DNA of 17,641 nt. Source: an uncultured Flavobacteriia bacterium. Lineage in GTDB: Bacteria > Bacteroidota > Bacteroidia > Flavobacteriales_D > Crocinitomicaceae. The stretch lies in the NCBI GenBank assembly GCA_937975705.1, contig CALJTX010000054.1, positions 1-17,641 on the forward strand, in the 5' to 3' direction. This document shows positions 1 to 6,663 of this stretch, in pieces. Position numbers and translations under genes: made by a program. The notes beneath the pieces are model-generated. The model did no database searches, was not told the DNA's origin, and saw only the letters and a program-made list of their open reading frames with translations. Within the stretch, counting starts at the first letter, position 1; every line of letters begins with the position of its first letter.

Positions 1-891
1 CCGGCAGGAACGGGTACCAATACAAACGGTGCAGGTGCCGTGACAAGATATATCCCTCCAATGCAAAGTTATTGGGTATTTGTAACACCAAATAATACAA
101 CAGGTACAATTACTTTCGACAACGGAAACCGCAGTCATTACATAAGTGGTGTACAAGGCTTGCGCAGCACTGCTCAAGATTTTCCAATGTTCTTGCGCTT
201 AAATGTAGAGCAGGGAACCAACCGCGACCAAATGATTTTATATATGAAACCAGAAGCATCATCTTCTTATGATGCATTCGATTCAGATAAAATGTTTTTG
301 TCTGGAACACCGCAACTTTACACAAAAATTGCTGACAAAAAATTGGTAATCAACGGTATGAAAAACAATAAGAAGCAGACTCAAGTGCCTTTGTTTATGG
401 ACATTCCTAATAATGGCCTTTACACCTTGCATGCTGAAGAGTTCAATGTTGAGGATGGATTGATTCTTCTAGAAGATAAACAAGAACAGCTCATTGAAGA
501 TATCACTTTAAACGATACCTATACATTTTATGCAACTGCGGGAGTATGTAGCAACCGATTTGTAATTCATTTTATGTTGCCAAATGCTGTTCCTACTGCT
601 CAAGGACCAAGTAACAATTGGGTTGAAGATCAAACATCCTTTGAAGAAGTAGGTGATGTTCAAATTACCTCAGATGCAAGAGGAAAGGTAGTCATTACTT
701 TAGATCAAACAGAAAATAGCAAAGTGGAGGGTACTGTTCAAATCATTGATGCAAATGGACGTGTTGTATATAACGGAGCATTGGAAGGTGTTGAAAGTAC
801 GATTCAACTAGAGGTGCCATCAGGTGTGTATTACCTCCAGGTTCAGTCAGGAAGCATAACAGAGAAGAAAAAATTATTTATCCAAGACTAA
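1..891 (+). CDS. Partial secreted protein with C-terminal T9SS type A sorting domain (5' end outside window)
   Basis: The frame is open from base 1 to the TAA at 889-891, so the gene begins upstream; the GTG at 40 is internal and not the real start. About 296 residues are visible. The last ~75 form a typical T9SS type A sorting domain: the segments QIIDANGRVVYNG, PSGVYYLQVQSG and a final KKLFIQD match the family pattern of Ig-like strands ending in a basic tail. Such domains direct export through the type IX system and surface attachment or release. The region before it (IPPMQSYWVFV, then FYATAGVCSNRFVIHF) resembles the conserved stretch before sorting domains in many Bacteroidota surface proteins, but no enzymatic function can be read. 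The gene looks more A+T-rich than the genes further right. Its stop is 5 bp before the next ATG, so the small peptide gene is probably co-transcribed. The sorting domain is firm; the role is unknown. Confidence 0.88.
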   Translation, partial: PAGTGTNTNGAGAVTRYIPPMQSYWVFVTPNNTTGTITFDNGNRSHYISGVQGLRSTAQDFPMFLRLNVEQGTNRDQMILYMKPEASSSYDAFDSDKMFLSGTPQLYTKIADKKLVINGMKNNKKQTQVPLFMDIPNNGLYTLHAEEFNVEDGLILLEDKQEQLIEDITLNDTYTFYATAGVCSNRFVIHFMLPNAVPTAQGPSNNWVEDQTSFEEVGDVQITSDARGKVVITLDQTENSKVEGTVQIIDANGRVVYNGALEGVESTIQLEVPSGVYYLQVQSGSITEKKKLFIQD

Positions 892-896
892 AGACT

Positions 897-1085
897 ATGA
901 TACCGAATTACTCAAGCCCGAAACAATTGGATAGCAAAAAGCCTTATATCGCCCCTCAATTGGAATATATTCAAATCGACACCGAAATTGCTTTAGTGAT
1001 GGACAGCAATAATCAAAATCAAGGTCCGCCAACAGAGATTATTCCTGGCGGTTACCTCCAAAAAATCTTTAAATTCGGTGCGTGA
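897..1085 (+). CDS. Small 62-residue peptide with YxxPxL motif, candidate RiPP-like precursor
   Basis: A 62-residue ORF starts 5 bp after the cargo gene stop, and its TGA overlaps the GTG of the peptidase gene by 4 bp (GTGA), so it is tightly built into a unit. It has no signal peptide. Residues 14-22 read KKPYIAPQL, which contains Y17-x-x-P20-x-L22; this is the leader motif bound by PqqD-like RRE (B1) proteins in lasso-peptide pathways (family knowledge). An acidic/hydrophobic stretch follows (IQIDTEIALVMDS, 25-37), then a polar Asn/Gln/Pro/Gly segment (NNQNQGPPTEIIPGG) and a basic aromatic tail (YLQKIFKFGA). Small Bacteroidota proteins starting Y-x-x-P followed by an acidic IxxD-type stretch are common and mostly uncharacterised. 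A PqqD-like gene lies ~2.4 kb away beside a kinase and a nucleotidyltransferase. Calling it a modified-peptide precursor is inference; it could instead be a small structural or regulatory protein. Confidence 0.7.
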   Translation: MIPNYSSPKQLDSKKPYIAPQLEYIQIDTEIALVMDSNNQNQGPPTEIIPGGYLQKIFKFGA

Positions 1086-1558
1086 AGCACACGGATGACG
1101 ATGCGTTTTGGTTAACGTGGTGTAAGGAAGAATTAGCGAAGGGCAGGGCTGTGCATTTACCTGCTAAGGGTTTGAGTATGTTGCCTTCCATTTGGCCTAA
1201 GACAATCTTGAGTATTGAGCAGAAGTCTTTTACTGACGTTGAGGTTGGTGAGGTGATAGCGTTTGAGCGCAACTTGCAATTTGTAGTGCATCGGGTCGTG
1301 AAAAAAATGGTGAGCCAAGGTTTACAAGAAGTTTACACCCAAGGCGATTCAAATTGGCATTTAGATGAACTCATCTCGGAAGCACAGTATATTGGTGCCA
1401 TTACAGGTAAGGTTGTTGCAGCGCAATTTAAACCCATTGAACGGCCATCTCAAATTATTTTATTTTTGGTTAGATTGGCCATGAGCATCTATCGCTTTGC
1501 CATTCGGATTTATTCAAAAGCGAAACAGATTTTTCGTTCGACGCCACCATATAAATAA
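1082..1558 (+). CDS. S26B-type (Ser/His) signal-peptidase-like protease
   Basis: This 158-residue protein has the signature of family S26 in its archaeal/ER subfamily. The serine box KGLSML (catalytic S32, followed by P35) is followed by VGEVIAF (55-61), VVHRVV (68-73; H70 at the place of the general-base Lys of ordinary bacterial SPase I), TQGDSN (86-91) with D94, and YIGAITGKV (103-111). That is the Sec11/SipW order. Ordinary signal peptidases have an N-terminal membrane anchor before the serine; here the N-terminus is polar (KHTDDDAFW) and the only long hydrophobic stretch is C-terminal (about 124-142). The start is a GTG overlapping the peptide gene stop by 4 bp, which implies translational coupling. 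Its 3' end overlaps the convergent nucleotidyltransferase gene by 45 bp. The context suggests that it processes the small peptide or the secreted cargo next to it; this is inference. Family call is strong, substrate unknown. Confidence 0.85.
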   Translation: MKHTDDDAFWLTWCKEELAKGRAVHLPAKGLSMLPSIWPKTILSIEQKSFTDVEVGEVIAFERNLQFVVHRVVKKMVSQGLQEVYTQGDSNWHLDELISEAQYIGAITGKVVAAQFKPIERPSQIILFLVRLAMSIYRFAIRIYSKAKQIFRSTPPYK

Positions 1559-2608
1559 ATAGGGGCCAGGACCAAAGTAGGAATTTAGATAAGTTTTTTG
1601 AGGAAATGCATTAAAGACGATATGCTTTGGGTGTAAAACACTTCCATTGATATTGAACAAGCGGCGTTTTAAAAATATTGCTTTTTCAGTAAGAAGCAAG
1701 GGACTGTTAGTTAAAAAATGCAGTACGGTTTGTCCTAAAAAGGTTTGTGTATAGGCCCCTTCAAACCACGTTTGTGTAAATTTTTGCATTTCCTGAAATG
1801 CTTTGTTGGCCTGCCATTTTTGTGCAAGAGGAGCGAGTTCTCGCCAATTCATGTTATTCAAATCATTTACAGAACTAACTTTAAAAGCACTTCCTGCATG
1901 TAAATGCTTGTATGCGTGCAATATGGTAAATAATTGCGCTTCTTGTGTTGAAAGGAGTGGAACAGTTGTGCTGTCTAAAGGATGAAACACAACATTTTTC
2001 AATAATTCAGGTGTATCGATCTGATAATTGGTGTCTACTCTAAATAAGCGGATGTGCACGTCTATGCACAGTCCAAAAAGCACGGCTTGGATTGGCGCAT
2101 GCTCTAATTGCTGTTTGGCATGCCATTCAGATTTATAGATCACTGTCTTGACATTTGCCCCGAGCCCTTGCAGTATTTCAATGACTTGCGTTTGTTTAGC
2201 GGGGTCAATGAGTAAGTCGATGTCCGACACCTGTCTGCTTTTGAATTGGGCTTCTTTTTTGATCAGAAGGCTACAGCCCTTTAAAAAAGCGTGATCAATA
2301 GCGAGTGCTTTGAGTGCTTCATGTAGTATTTGAACACCTTCTAGTAATTGTAAACTGTGTAGCAATATCCGCTGCTGATAGGATTTTATTTTTTGAAGGA
2401 CATTGTCTGGGTAATATTTTTCGGCAATTTCAGGATGGGGGAGCAGGTAGCCTGCTAAATTTGTGGCAATGGCACGCTCAACAAAATAAGTCCAGTCAAA
2501 TGAGGTGGTGATAGATTGCAATGTTGTTTCGAAGGCCTCCAACGAAATTTTTGGATGGCTGAGTTGAAGCAGCGTTTGCAGTTCGGCCCTAAGTACTTGC
2601 TTACTCAT
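1514..2608 (-). CDS. Nucleotidyltransferase family protein (NTP_transf_5-like)
   Basis: This 364-residue protein belongs to the uncharacterised nucleotidyltransferases (Pfam NTP_transf_5 type) found near HprK-like and PqqD-like genes and in lasso-peptide clusters such as paeninodin. Visible motifs are FLKGCSLL (108-115), SDIDLLID (128-135; D129 and D131 as the metal-binding pair), and IDVHIRL (182-188; D183 as the likely third acidic residue), followed by a His-containing helix (ILHAYKHLH). These are the elements of a Pol-beta-like NTase fold, so transfer of a nucleotide to an acceptor is plausible, but the acceptor is unknown. I chose the ATG at 2608 because it gives an 8-bp overlap (ATGAGTAA) with the upstream kinase gene; the longer frame from 2671 would overlap it by 71 bp and add 21 residues with no family features. 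It is the last gene of the - strand run and ends within the convergent peptidase gene. Confidence 0.85.
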   Translation of the reverse strand: MSKQVLRAELQTLLQLSHPKISLEAFETTLQSITTSFDWTYFVERAIATNLAGYLLPHPEIAEKYYPDNVLQKIKSYQQRILLHSLQLLEGVQILHEALKALAIDHAFLKGCSLLIKKEAQFKSRQVSDIDLLIDPAKQTQVIEILQGLGANVKTVIYKSEWHAKQQLEHAPIQAVLFGLCIDVHIRLFRVDTNYQIDTPELLKNVVFHPLDSTTVPLLSTQEAQLFTILHAYKHLHAGSAFKVSSVNDLNNMNWRELAPLAQKWQANKAFQEMQKFTQTWFEGAYTQTFLGQTVLHFLTNSPLLLTEKAIFLKRRLFNINGSVLHPKHIVFNAFPQKTYLNSYFGPGPYLFIWWRRTKNLFRF

Positions 2609-3470
2609 GCGCTCTGATGAATGGAATAATTTCATCCGTCGGGACAACACCGAGTTTGGCAAGAGCAACATCTTGTAGCAATTGTTCGGCTACGTTGCTA
2701 TGGTGCAATACGTGTTGGGCATCATAACCGTGGTGGATGGTGAAGGCCAATAGATTTGCCAATGCCAACGCGCCTTCTAGTTTGGTATAGGAATTTTGTT
2801 CGGAGTGGAACGGCAAGTAGATGGCGTGAAGCTGTCCGCTTGCAGGCAGCGCACGATAGTACATTGGCGTATTGTGTATGGACCAAAACCCATCTTTTTC
2901 TTTTTTGAGCAGCAAGCGGTCGTCATTGATTACCTGCGCGCCGTTTCTTTCCCAAATGCCGGCAATGGTGCTTTTGCCAACGCCGCTGAAGCCGGCAAAG
3001 ATCCGGCCTTTTTGACCATCAAAAATTCCGGAGGCGTGCATGAGTAACATTGGTTCTTCGGTAGTGAGTACGTACCAAATGAGAGGTGCCATCGGATAGG
3101 CCAGCGGATTGATCACGCTTTCGTCCTCTACCAAGCTTGCCATACTGCGGATGGTCCAGGTGTGGTTTTGAGGATTGTATTGGGCTTGTTGTTGCAAGTG
3201 TCCATTTTCAGGATGATACACCAAAAACCACCGTTCGTTATTGGCCTCAACGATTTCCCAGAGCAACTGCTCTCCAGCTTTTGCTTGATAAAGTGTGCGC
3301 TCTACTGAAATAGGAATGAATCCTTCACAAAAGTGTAGTTCACGGTCAATTTGTGTGGTTTTACCGTTCAAGAAATCTTCAAAACCTGTTTCAAAGACCA
3401 AAGCGCGCTTGCTTTGATTGAAAAGTCCAAAGTGATAACCCGCTACGCAGATGCTACCAATTGCACTCAT
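2601..3470 (-). CDS. HPr kinase-like P-loop protein (HprK-related)
   Basis: This 289-residue protein resembles the C-terminal kinase half of HPr(Ser) kinase, with a divergent N-terminal half of ~135 residues. A hydrophobic lead-in LLMHASG (142-148) is followed by the Walker A GFSGVGKST (160-168), then VINDDRLLL (180-188), matching the HprK pattern in which an acidic DDR follows the P-loop, and NTPM (200-203). True HprK acts on the sugar-transport protein HPr. Relatives in PqqD/NTase neighbourhoods, such as PadeK of the paeninodin pathway and the HPr-rel-A proteins of exosortase-type loci, are a separate group; PadeK phosphorylates a precursor peptide. Here the gene overlaps the PqqD-like gene by 4 bp (ATGA) and the nucleotidyltransferase by 8 bp, with no HPr or phosphotransferase-system gene nearby, so a peptide or small-molecule substrate fits better than HPr. 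The fold is clear; the substrate is inference. Confidence 0.85.
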   Translation of the reverse strand: MSAIGSICVAGYHFGLFNQSKRALVFETGFEDFLNGKTTQIDRELHFCEGFIPISVERTLYQAKAGEQLLWEIVEANNERWFLVYHPENGHLQQQAQYNPQNHTWTIRSMASLVEDESVINPLAYPMAPLIWYVLTTEEPMLLMHASGIFDGQKGRIFAGFSGVGKSTIAGIWERNGAQVINDDRLLLKKEKDGFWSIHNTPMYYRALPASGQLHAIYLPFHSEQNSYTKLEGALALANLLAFTIHHGYDAQHVLHHSNVAEQLLQDVALAKLGVVPTDEIIPFIRAHE

Positions 3471-3754
3471 TTTGGGCAGGTAAAACGGTGTAATTCAGGA
3501 ATGAACTGCTCGAGATCAGCATATAACTGCTCTTGTGTGACCTCAAACTCAGTTAAGATTTTTTCTTGTAGTAAGTCGATTGTAATGGAGCTGTTTAGTG
3601 CTTCCCAAATATACGCACCCAATTGGTTGAGCACTAAATACTGATTGAAATCTGCGACGTTGTCTTTAAGTGGAATCAAAAGGAGTTCCTCGCCTGTTGG
3701 CTTGCACACAAAGTTGGGCTTATGGGCAAAGATTTCCTTGAGCAATACATTCAT
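3467..3754 (-). CDS. PqqD-like peptide chaperone / RRE domain protein
   Basis: At 95 residues the protein has the size and layout of the PqqD family (PF05402), a winged-helix RiPP-recognition element that holds leader peptides for modifying enzymes. An N-terminal strand region (KPNFVCKPTGEELLLIPL) leads to the family hallmark LNQLGAYIWEAL (42-53), then a helix-turn-helix with ITIDLLQEKILTEF and QEQLYADLEQFIPEL. It starts 14 bp after the PorP/SprF stop and its TGA overlaps the kinase ATG by 4 bp, so it looks like the lead gene of a three-gene unit attached to the T9SS genes. The likely partner is a peptide with a Y-x-x-P-x-L leader; the peptide at 897-1085 has exactly that motif, but binding is not shown. 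No radical SAM enzyme is present, so a role in PQQ synthesis is unlikely. Confidence 0.85.
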   Translation of the reverse strand: MNVLLKEIFAHKPNFVCKPTGEELLLIPLKDNVADFNQYLVLNQLGAYIWEALNSSITIDLLQEKILTEFEVTQEQLYADLEQFIPELHRFTCPK

Positions 3755-3768
3755 TTGTAAGGGCTGTC

Positions 3769-4791
3769 TTACTTCATGCGTGATTGTGCATTGAACTTCT
3801 TGAAGTTGAGTAAGGCTTTGAAATAAAGCTCTACACCGCCAATGCCACCTGTAGCTTGGTTGAGCTTAGAGGTGTTGGCATCAAAGGAAAGTCCAAATCG
3901 GAATTGAGATACCTTCATGCCGAAAGTAGCCACAACTGCATCGCCATGACGGTAGTAAACCCCGTAGTTAACGCAATTGGATTTGTTGATACCTGTGATT
4001 TTTGAACCTTCTTTAATGGTGTTCTCAAAAGTAACCCCAGCGGTGAGGCTGTTGGTGTTGCTTGTGCGGAAGAATACAAAATTAGGCTGGATGCGGAAGT
4101 CAGGGTTATTGGTGGCCAAATCGGCGCCACCTTGCAAGACCATTTGCATGTACATTTTGTCACCGCTAAAAGACCAAGCCATTTTTGGTTTGATCAAGTG
4201 GTTGAGTGCATAGCCTGCGTAAAAAGAAGAGCGGTTGTTGATTTGGTGTTGGAAGTAGATACCGGTACCGAGGTCCATGGTAGCGTAGCTGCCGTTGATG
4301 CTGTTCTCTACAGAAGTAGCTGGATTAAATACAGTGCCATCCCATTGGTTTTCCCAGGTTTGGCCAGAGCGGTCAGACGCTTGCTGGATAAAGCCAGGTG
4401 AGACGCCAATGCTGAGCTTGTTTTGACGGTCAAGTGCTAAGGTGTAGTTCAAAGGTAAAGATACGCTGAGGGTAGTGAGGTTGGCGGCACCCGTTTGATC
4501 TGAGAGCACGCTGAAACCTACGCCAAAGTTGTTGCGATTAGACAAACCTTCTTCTTTGATCTTGAACTCTCCGTTGATGAAATTGCTGCGCATGCCAATG
4601 CCAGCCTCAGGAACAGTAAGCCATTGAGAGCGGTGGTTGGCAAAAAAGCTCATGTCGCCAGGGCCAGTAGCAACAGCTCCGGGGTTGTAGATCATTTGAG
4701 ATTGAGACCAATTCGAAATAATGCGGTCGTGCTGTGCAGTGGCGCTGAAGGCACCTGCAAAAGTCAGGGCTAAGAATAGTGTGCGTTTCAT
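3769..4791 (-). CDS. PorP/SprF family type IX secretion system outer-membrane protein
   Basis: The 340-residue protein begins with a signal peptide (MKRTLFLALTFAGAFSATAQ, cleavage likely after ATA or ATAQ) and continues directly into the PorP/SprF hallmark: a short polar stretch, then QMIYNPGAVA and FFANHRSQW, followed by alternating amphipathic strands typical of an outer-membrane beta-barrel (FGVGFSVLSDQTGAAN, YFQHQINNRSSFYAGYALNHL, RFGLSFDANTSKL). PorP/SprF proteins in T9SS are thought to anchor particular type B (CHU_C) cargo such as SprB at the cell surface (family knowledge). The gene follows a CHU_C-domain gene with a 4-bp gap, the usual cargo/anchor pairing, so this copy is probably the dedicated partner of that protein. 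Downstream, the PqqD-like gene begins after only 14 bp. The family call is firm; whether it is the core PorP or an accessory paralogue cannot be decided here. Confidence 0.92.
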   Translation of the reverse strand: MKRTLFLALTFAGAFSATAQHDRIISNWSQSQMIYNPGAVATGPGDMSFFANHRSQWLTVPEAGIGMRSNFINGEFKIKEEGLSNRNNFGVGFSVLSDQTGAANLTTLSVSLPLNYTLALDRQNKLSIGVSPGFIQQASDRSGQTWENQWDGTVFNPATSVENSINGSYATMDLGTGIYFQHQINNRSSFYAGYALNHLIKPKMAWSFSGDKMYMQMVLQGGADLATNNPDFRIQPNFVFFRTSNTNSLTAGVTFENTIKEGSKITGINKSNCVNYGVYYRHGDAVVATFGMKVSQFRFGLSFDANTSKLNQATGGIGGVELYFKALLNFKKFNAQSRMK

Positions 4792-4795
4792 GTGC

Positions 4796-5740
4796 TTATC
4801 TGAATAAGGTAACGTTTCCTTTACGCGAGCCTGAACGGCCGTCGATGGTGCGGAAGTTGAGAATGTATGTGTAAGTGGCTGGGTTCATAGCCTTGCCTTT
4901 GTAGGTGCCGTCCCAACCTTCTTTGACGTCGGTGGTGCGGAACACTTGCTGCCCGTAGCGATTGAAGACGCGCAAGTCGATTTCAGCCAATGCGCCTCCT
5001 TCTTCGAAGCCATTGGTAAAGTTGCCATCGGCATCGACGTTGGTCAGGACGCGGAAGAAGTCGTTTTCGCCGTCGCCGTTAGGGGAGAATGAATTGGGTA
5101 ATTCAATTTTGACTTGGTTGGCAAAGTTGACAGTAACTAAAACAGTGTCATAGGCAAAACAGCCATTGAGGCCATATTGAACTACATAATAAGTAGTGTA
5201 GAATGGAGAAACTGTTAAGGAGTCTCCAGCAATACATGCTGTGCAACCTGGGATGCTATCTGCGCTTACACCGCTCGGATACCAAGTGAGGTTGCCTCCG
5301 AAAGGCGCACCTTCTGCATATAAGTAAGCTTCTTGAAACATATCGATGGTGGTGTCGGGGATGACAACATATACACCAGCGAGCGTATCAGAAATAGTGC
5401 TCGACACGGTTGGCATAGGCAATACCGTTACAAATTGGGTAATGGTACTGACGGCGCCTTGTGCATTGGTAGCGTTTAAGGTAATGGCGAACGGACCTGT
5501 AGTGCTGGCGGTATTGAAACAAATTGGGCCAGGGTTTTGACCTATAAAAGTTGCGGGTGTTGCGTTCTGGAAGGTCCAGACGTAGGTGAGGTCGTCACCG
5601 GTGGAGTTATTGACAACATAGATGCAGTCTCCTTGGCAGAGGATGTTGTCGGGGTCAGAGACCGTAAAGTTAGCTGATGGGGCCTGTGCATAGCTGAGCC
5701 ATGCAAAACAGGAGATAAAAAGTAAAGATAAAGCTTTCAT
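4796..5740 (-). CDS. Secreted PKD-like protein with gliding-motility CHU_C (type B sorting) domain
   Basis: Starting at the ATG at 5740 the protein is 314 residues with a clean signal peptide (MKALSLLFISCFAWLSYAQ). An in-frame ATG at 5761 would add seven residues; the shorter start gives a more typical leader and suits the candidate promoter just upstream. After the signal peptide comes a PKD-like domain (ANFTV, then LTYVWTFQNATP and NATNAQGAVSTITQFVTV, roughly 22-108), a second Cys-containing beta module (about 110-206), and a CHU_C domain at about 212-314. The CHU_C part shows LPNSFSPNGDGENDFF, LRVFNRYGQQVF and EGWDGTYKG, the type B sorting signature that sends proteins through T9SS. The protein is short for a SprB-type adhesin, so it may be a small surface component or an accessory of the PorP/SprF-like protein encoded 4 bp downstream. 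Ligand or binding role is not visible. Confidence 0.9.
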   Translation of the reverse strand: MKALSLLFISCFAWLSYAQAPSANFTVSDPDNILCQGDCIYVVNNSTGDDLTYVWTFQNATPATFIGQNPGPICFNTASTTGPFAITLNATNAQGAVSTITQFVTVLPMPTVSSTISDTLAGVYVVIPDTTIDMFQEAYLYAEGAPFGGNLTWYPSGVSADSIPGCTACIAGDSLTVSPFYTTYYVVQYGLNGCFAYDTVLVTVNFANQVKIELPNSFSPNGDGENDFFRVLTNVDADGNFTNGFEEGGALAEIDLRVFNRYGQQVFRTTDVKEGWDGTYKGKAMNPATYTYILNFRTIDGRSGSRKGNVTLFR

Positions 5741-5766
5741 ACGCTTGTTAAAGATGTACAATCATA

Positions 5767-5799
5767 CGAAAGTACGTAAAAAAGTTTCAATTAGTGCAA
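5767..5799 (-). promoter_or_regulatory. Candidate Bacteroidota promoter for the CHU_C / PorP-SprF / PqqD-HprK-NTase run
   Basis: Reading the - strand, a TTG (5799-5797) is followed after 22 bp by TACTTTCG (5774-5767), one mismatch from the Bacteroidota -7 element TAnnTTTG; known spacings are about 17-23 bp. Transcription would begin near 5760, about 20 bases before the ATG at 5740 and too close to use the ATG at 5761. The TTG lies in the last codons of folP. The match is short and could be chance, and read-through from folP is equally possible. Confidence 0.3.
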
Positions 5800-6663
5800 A
5801 TCTTGGGCTGCGAACAAGAGAATCATCTCTTTGGCGGCTGCTACGTCGTGTACGCGAAAGAGGCGCGCACCTTTGGTGTAAGCCAGCGTATTGAGGATGC
5901 TCGTGCCGTTGAGTGCGTCGTCTGGGCTGCAATTGAGCACTTTTGTGACCATCGATTTTCTGGATACCCCAACAAGGAGCGGCGCGCCAAGTAAATGAAG
6001 GTGCTCGAGTTTGTGTAAGAGCTCGTGGTTTTCGGCTAAACTTTTGCCAAAACCAAAACCGGGATCAATAAGCACGTCTGTGCAACCCAGTGCTTGTAGG
6101 GCTGCTTTTTTTTCAGAAAGAAAGGAAAGGGCATCGCTCACAATGCCTTTTTCGGTCAGAAAGGATTGGGAGGTATTGTTTTGCGCTGCGCGGTTGTAAT
6201 TGAGGATGTACGGAATTTTGGCTGCTGCCACCACCGGCCAAAGTGTAGGGTCAAATTGCCCTGCCGAAATATCGTTGAGTAAATCAATTCCTTGCGCAAT
6301 GCCAAATTGAGCGACGTCTCCATAATACGTGTCTAAAGAAACCAAGGTGCCAGGGAAGGCTTTTTTGAGCGCTTGAATGGTAGTGCCCAAGCGATCGATT
6401 TCTTCTTGAGCTGTGTGGATTGCAGCATTAGGGCGTGTAGAGCTTGCGCCGATATCTAGGATGTCTGCGCCCGCTAAGATCATGGTGTGTGCCCGCTCGA
6501 GTAGCTCATCTTGGTTGAGCACACGGCTTTGTTCATAGAAAGAGTCGGGCGTCATATTCAAAATTCCCATTATCTTTGGTTGACCAAAATCGTGGAGTTG
6601 CCCTTTGATATTCAAAAAGCGACTTTTCTGAAATACGGTACTTTTTTCCTTAGCTTGACTCAT
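5791..6663 (-). CDS. folP: Dihydropteroate synthase (folate biosynthesis)
   Basis: The enzyme condenses 6-hydroxymethyl-7,8-dihydropterin diphosphate with p-aminobenzoate to give dihydropteroate in the cytosol. The 290-residue TIM-barrel protein shows GILNMTPDSF (33-42, diphosphate and metal site), DIGASSTRP (70-78), D111 in SLDTY, N130-D131 in LLNDISAG, DPGFGFGK (200-207), SRKS (234-237) and R270/H272 in FRVHDV, so the main pterin and phosphate residues are present. The segment that usually reads MHM-x-G is LNYNRA here (154-159), a notable deviation. The ATG at 6663 overlaps the divergent DUF1599 start codon; a TTG at codon 17 (6615) would give an N-terminus closer to the family norm, so the start is not certain. 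The CHU_C gene follows on the same strand after about 50 bp. Confidence 0.93.
   Translation of the reverse strand: MSQAKEKSTVFQKSRFLNIKGQLHDFGQPKIMGILNMTPDSFYEQSRVLNQDELLERAHTMILAGADILDIGASSTRPNAAIHTAQEEIDRLGTTIQALKKAFPGTLVSLDTYYGDVAQFGIAQGIDLLNDISAGQFDPTLWPVVAAAKIPYILNYNRAAQNNTSQSFLTEKGIVSDALSFLSEKKAALQALGCTDVLIDPGFGFGKSLAENHELLHKLEHLHLLGAPLLVGVSRKSMVTKVLNCSPDDALNGTSILNTLAYTKGARLFRVHDVAAAKEMILLFAAQDLH

Noticed and set aside
2609..2671. Longer N-terminus for the nucleotidyltransferase starting at 2671
   Set aside because: It would overlap the kinase gene by 71 bp and adds residues with no family features; the ATG at 2608 gives a short ATGAGTAA overlap typical of this run.
3351..3644. 97-residue + strand frame opposite the PqqD-like and kinase genes
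   Set aside because: The - strand genes have firm family motifs; the antisense product is Cys/Ser-rich with no recognisable pattern.
897..3754. A complete lasso-peptide biosynthetic cluster
   Set aside because: RRE-like, kinase, nucleotidyltransferase and a YxxPxL peptide are present, but there is no asparagine-synthetase-like cyclase, no transglutaminase-like B2 protease and no ABC exporter, so a lasso product cannot be claimed.
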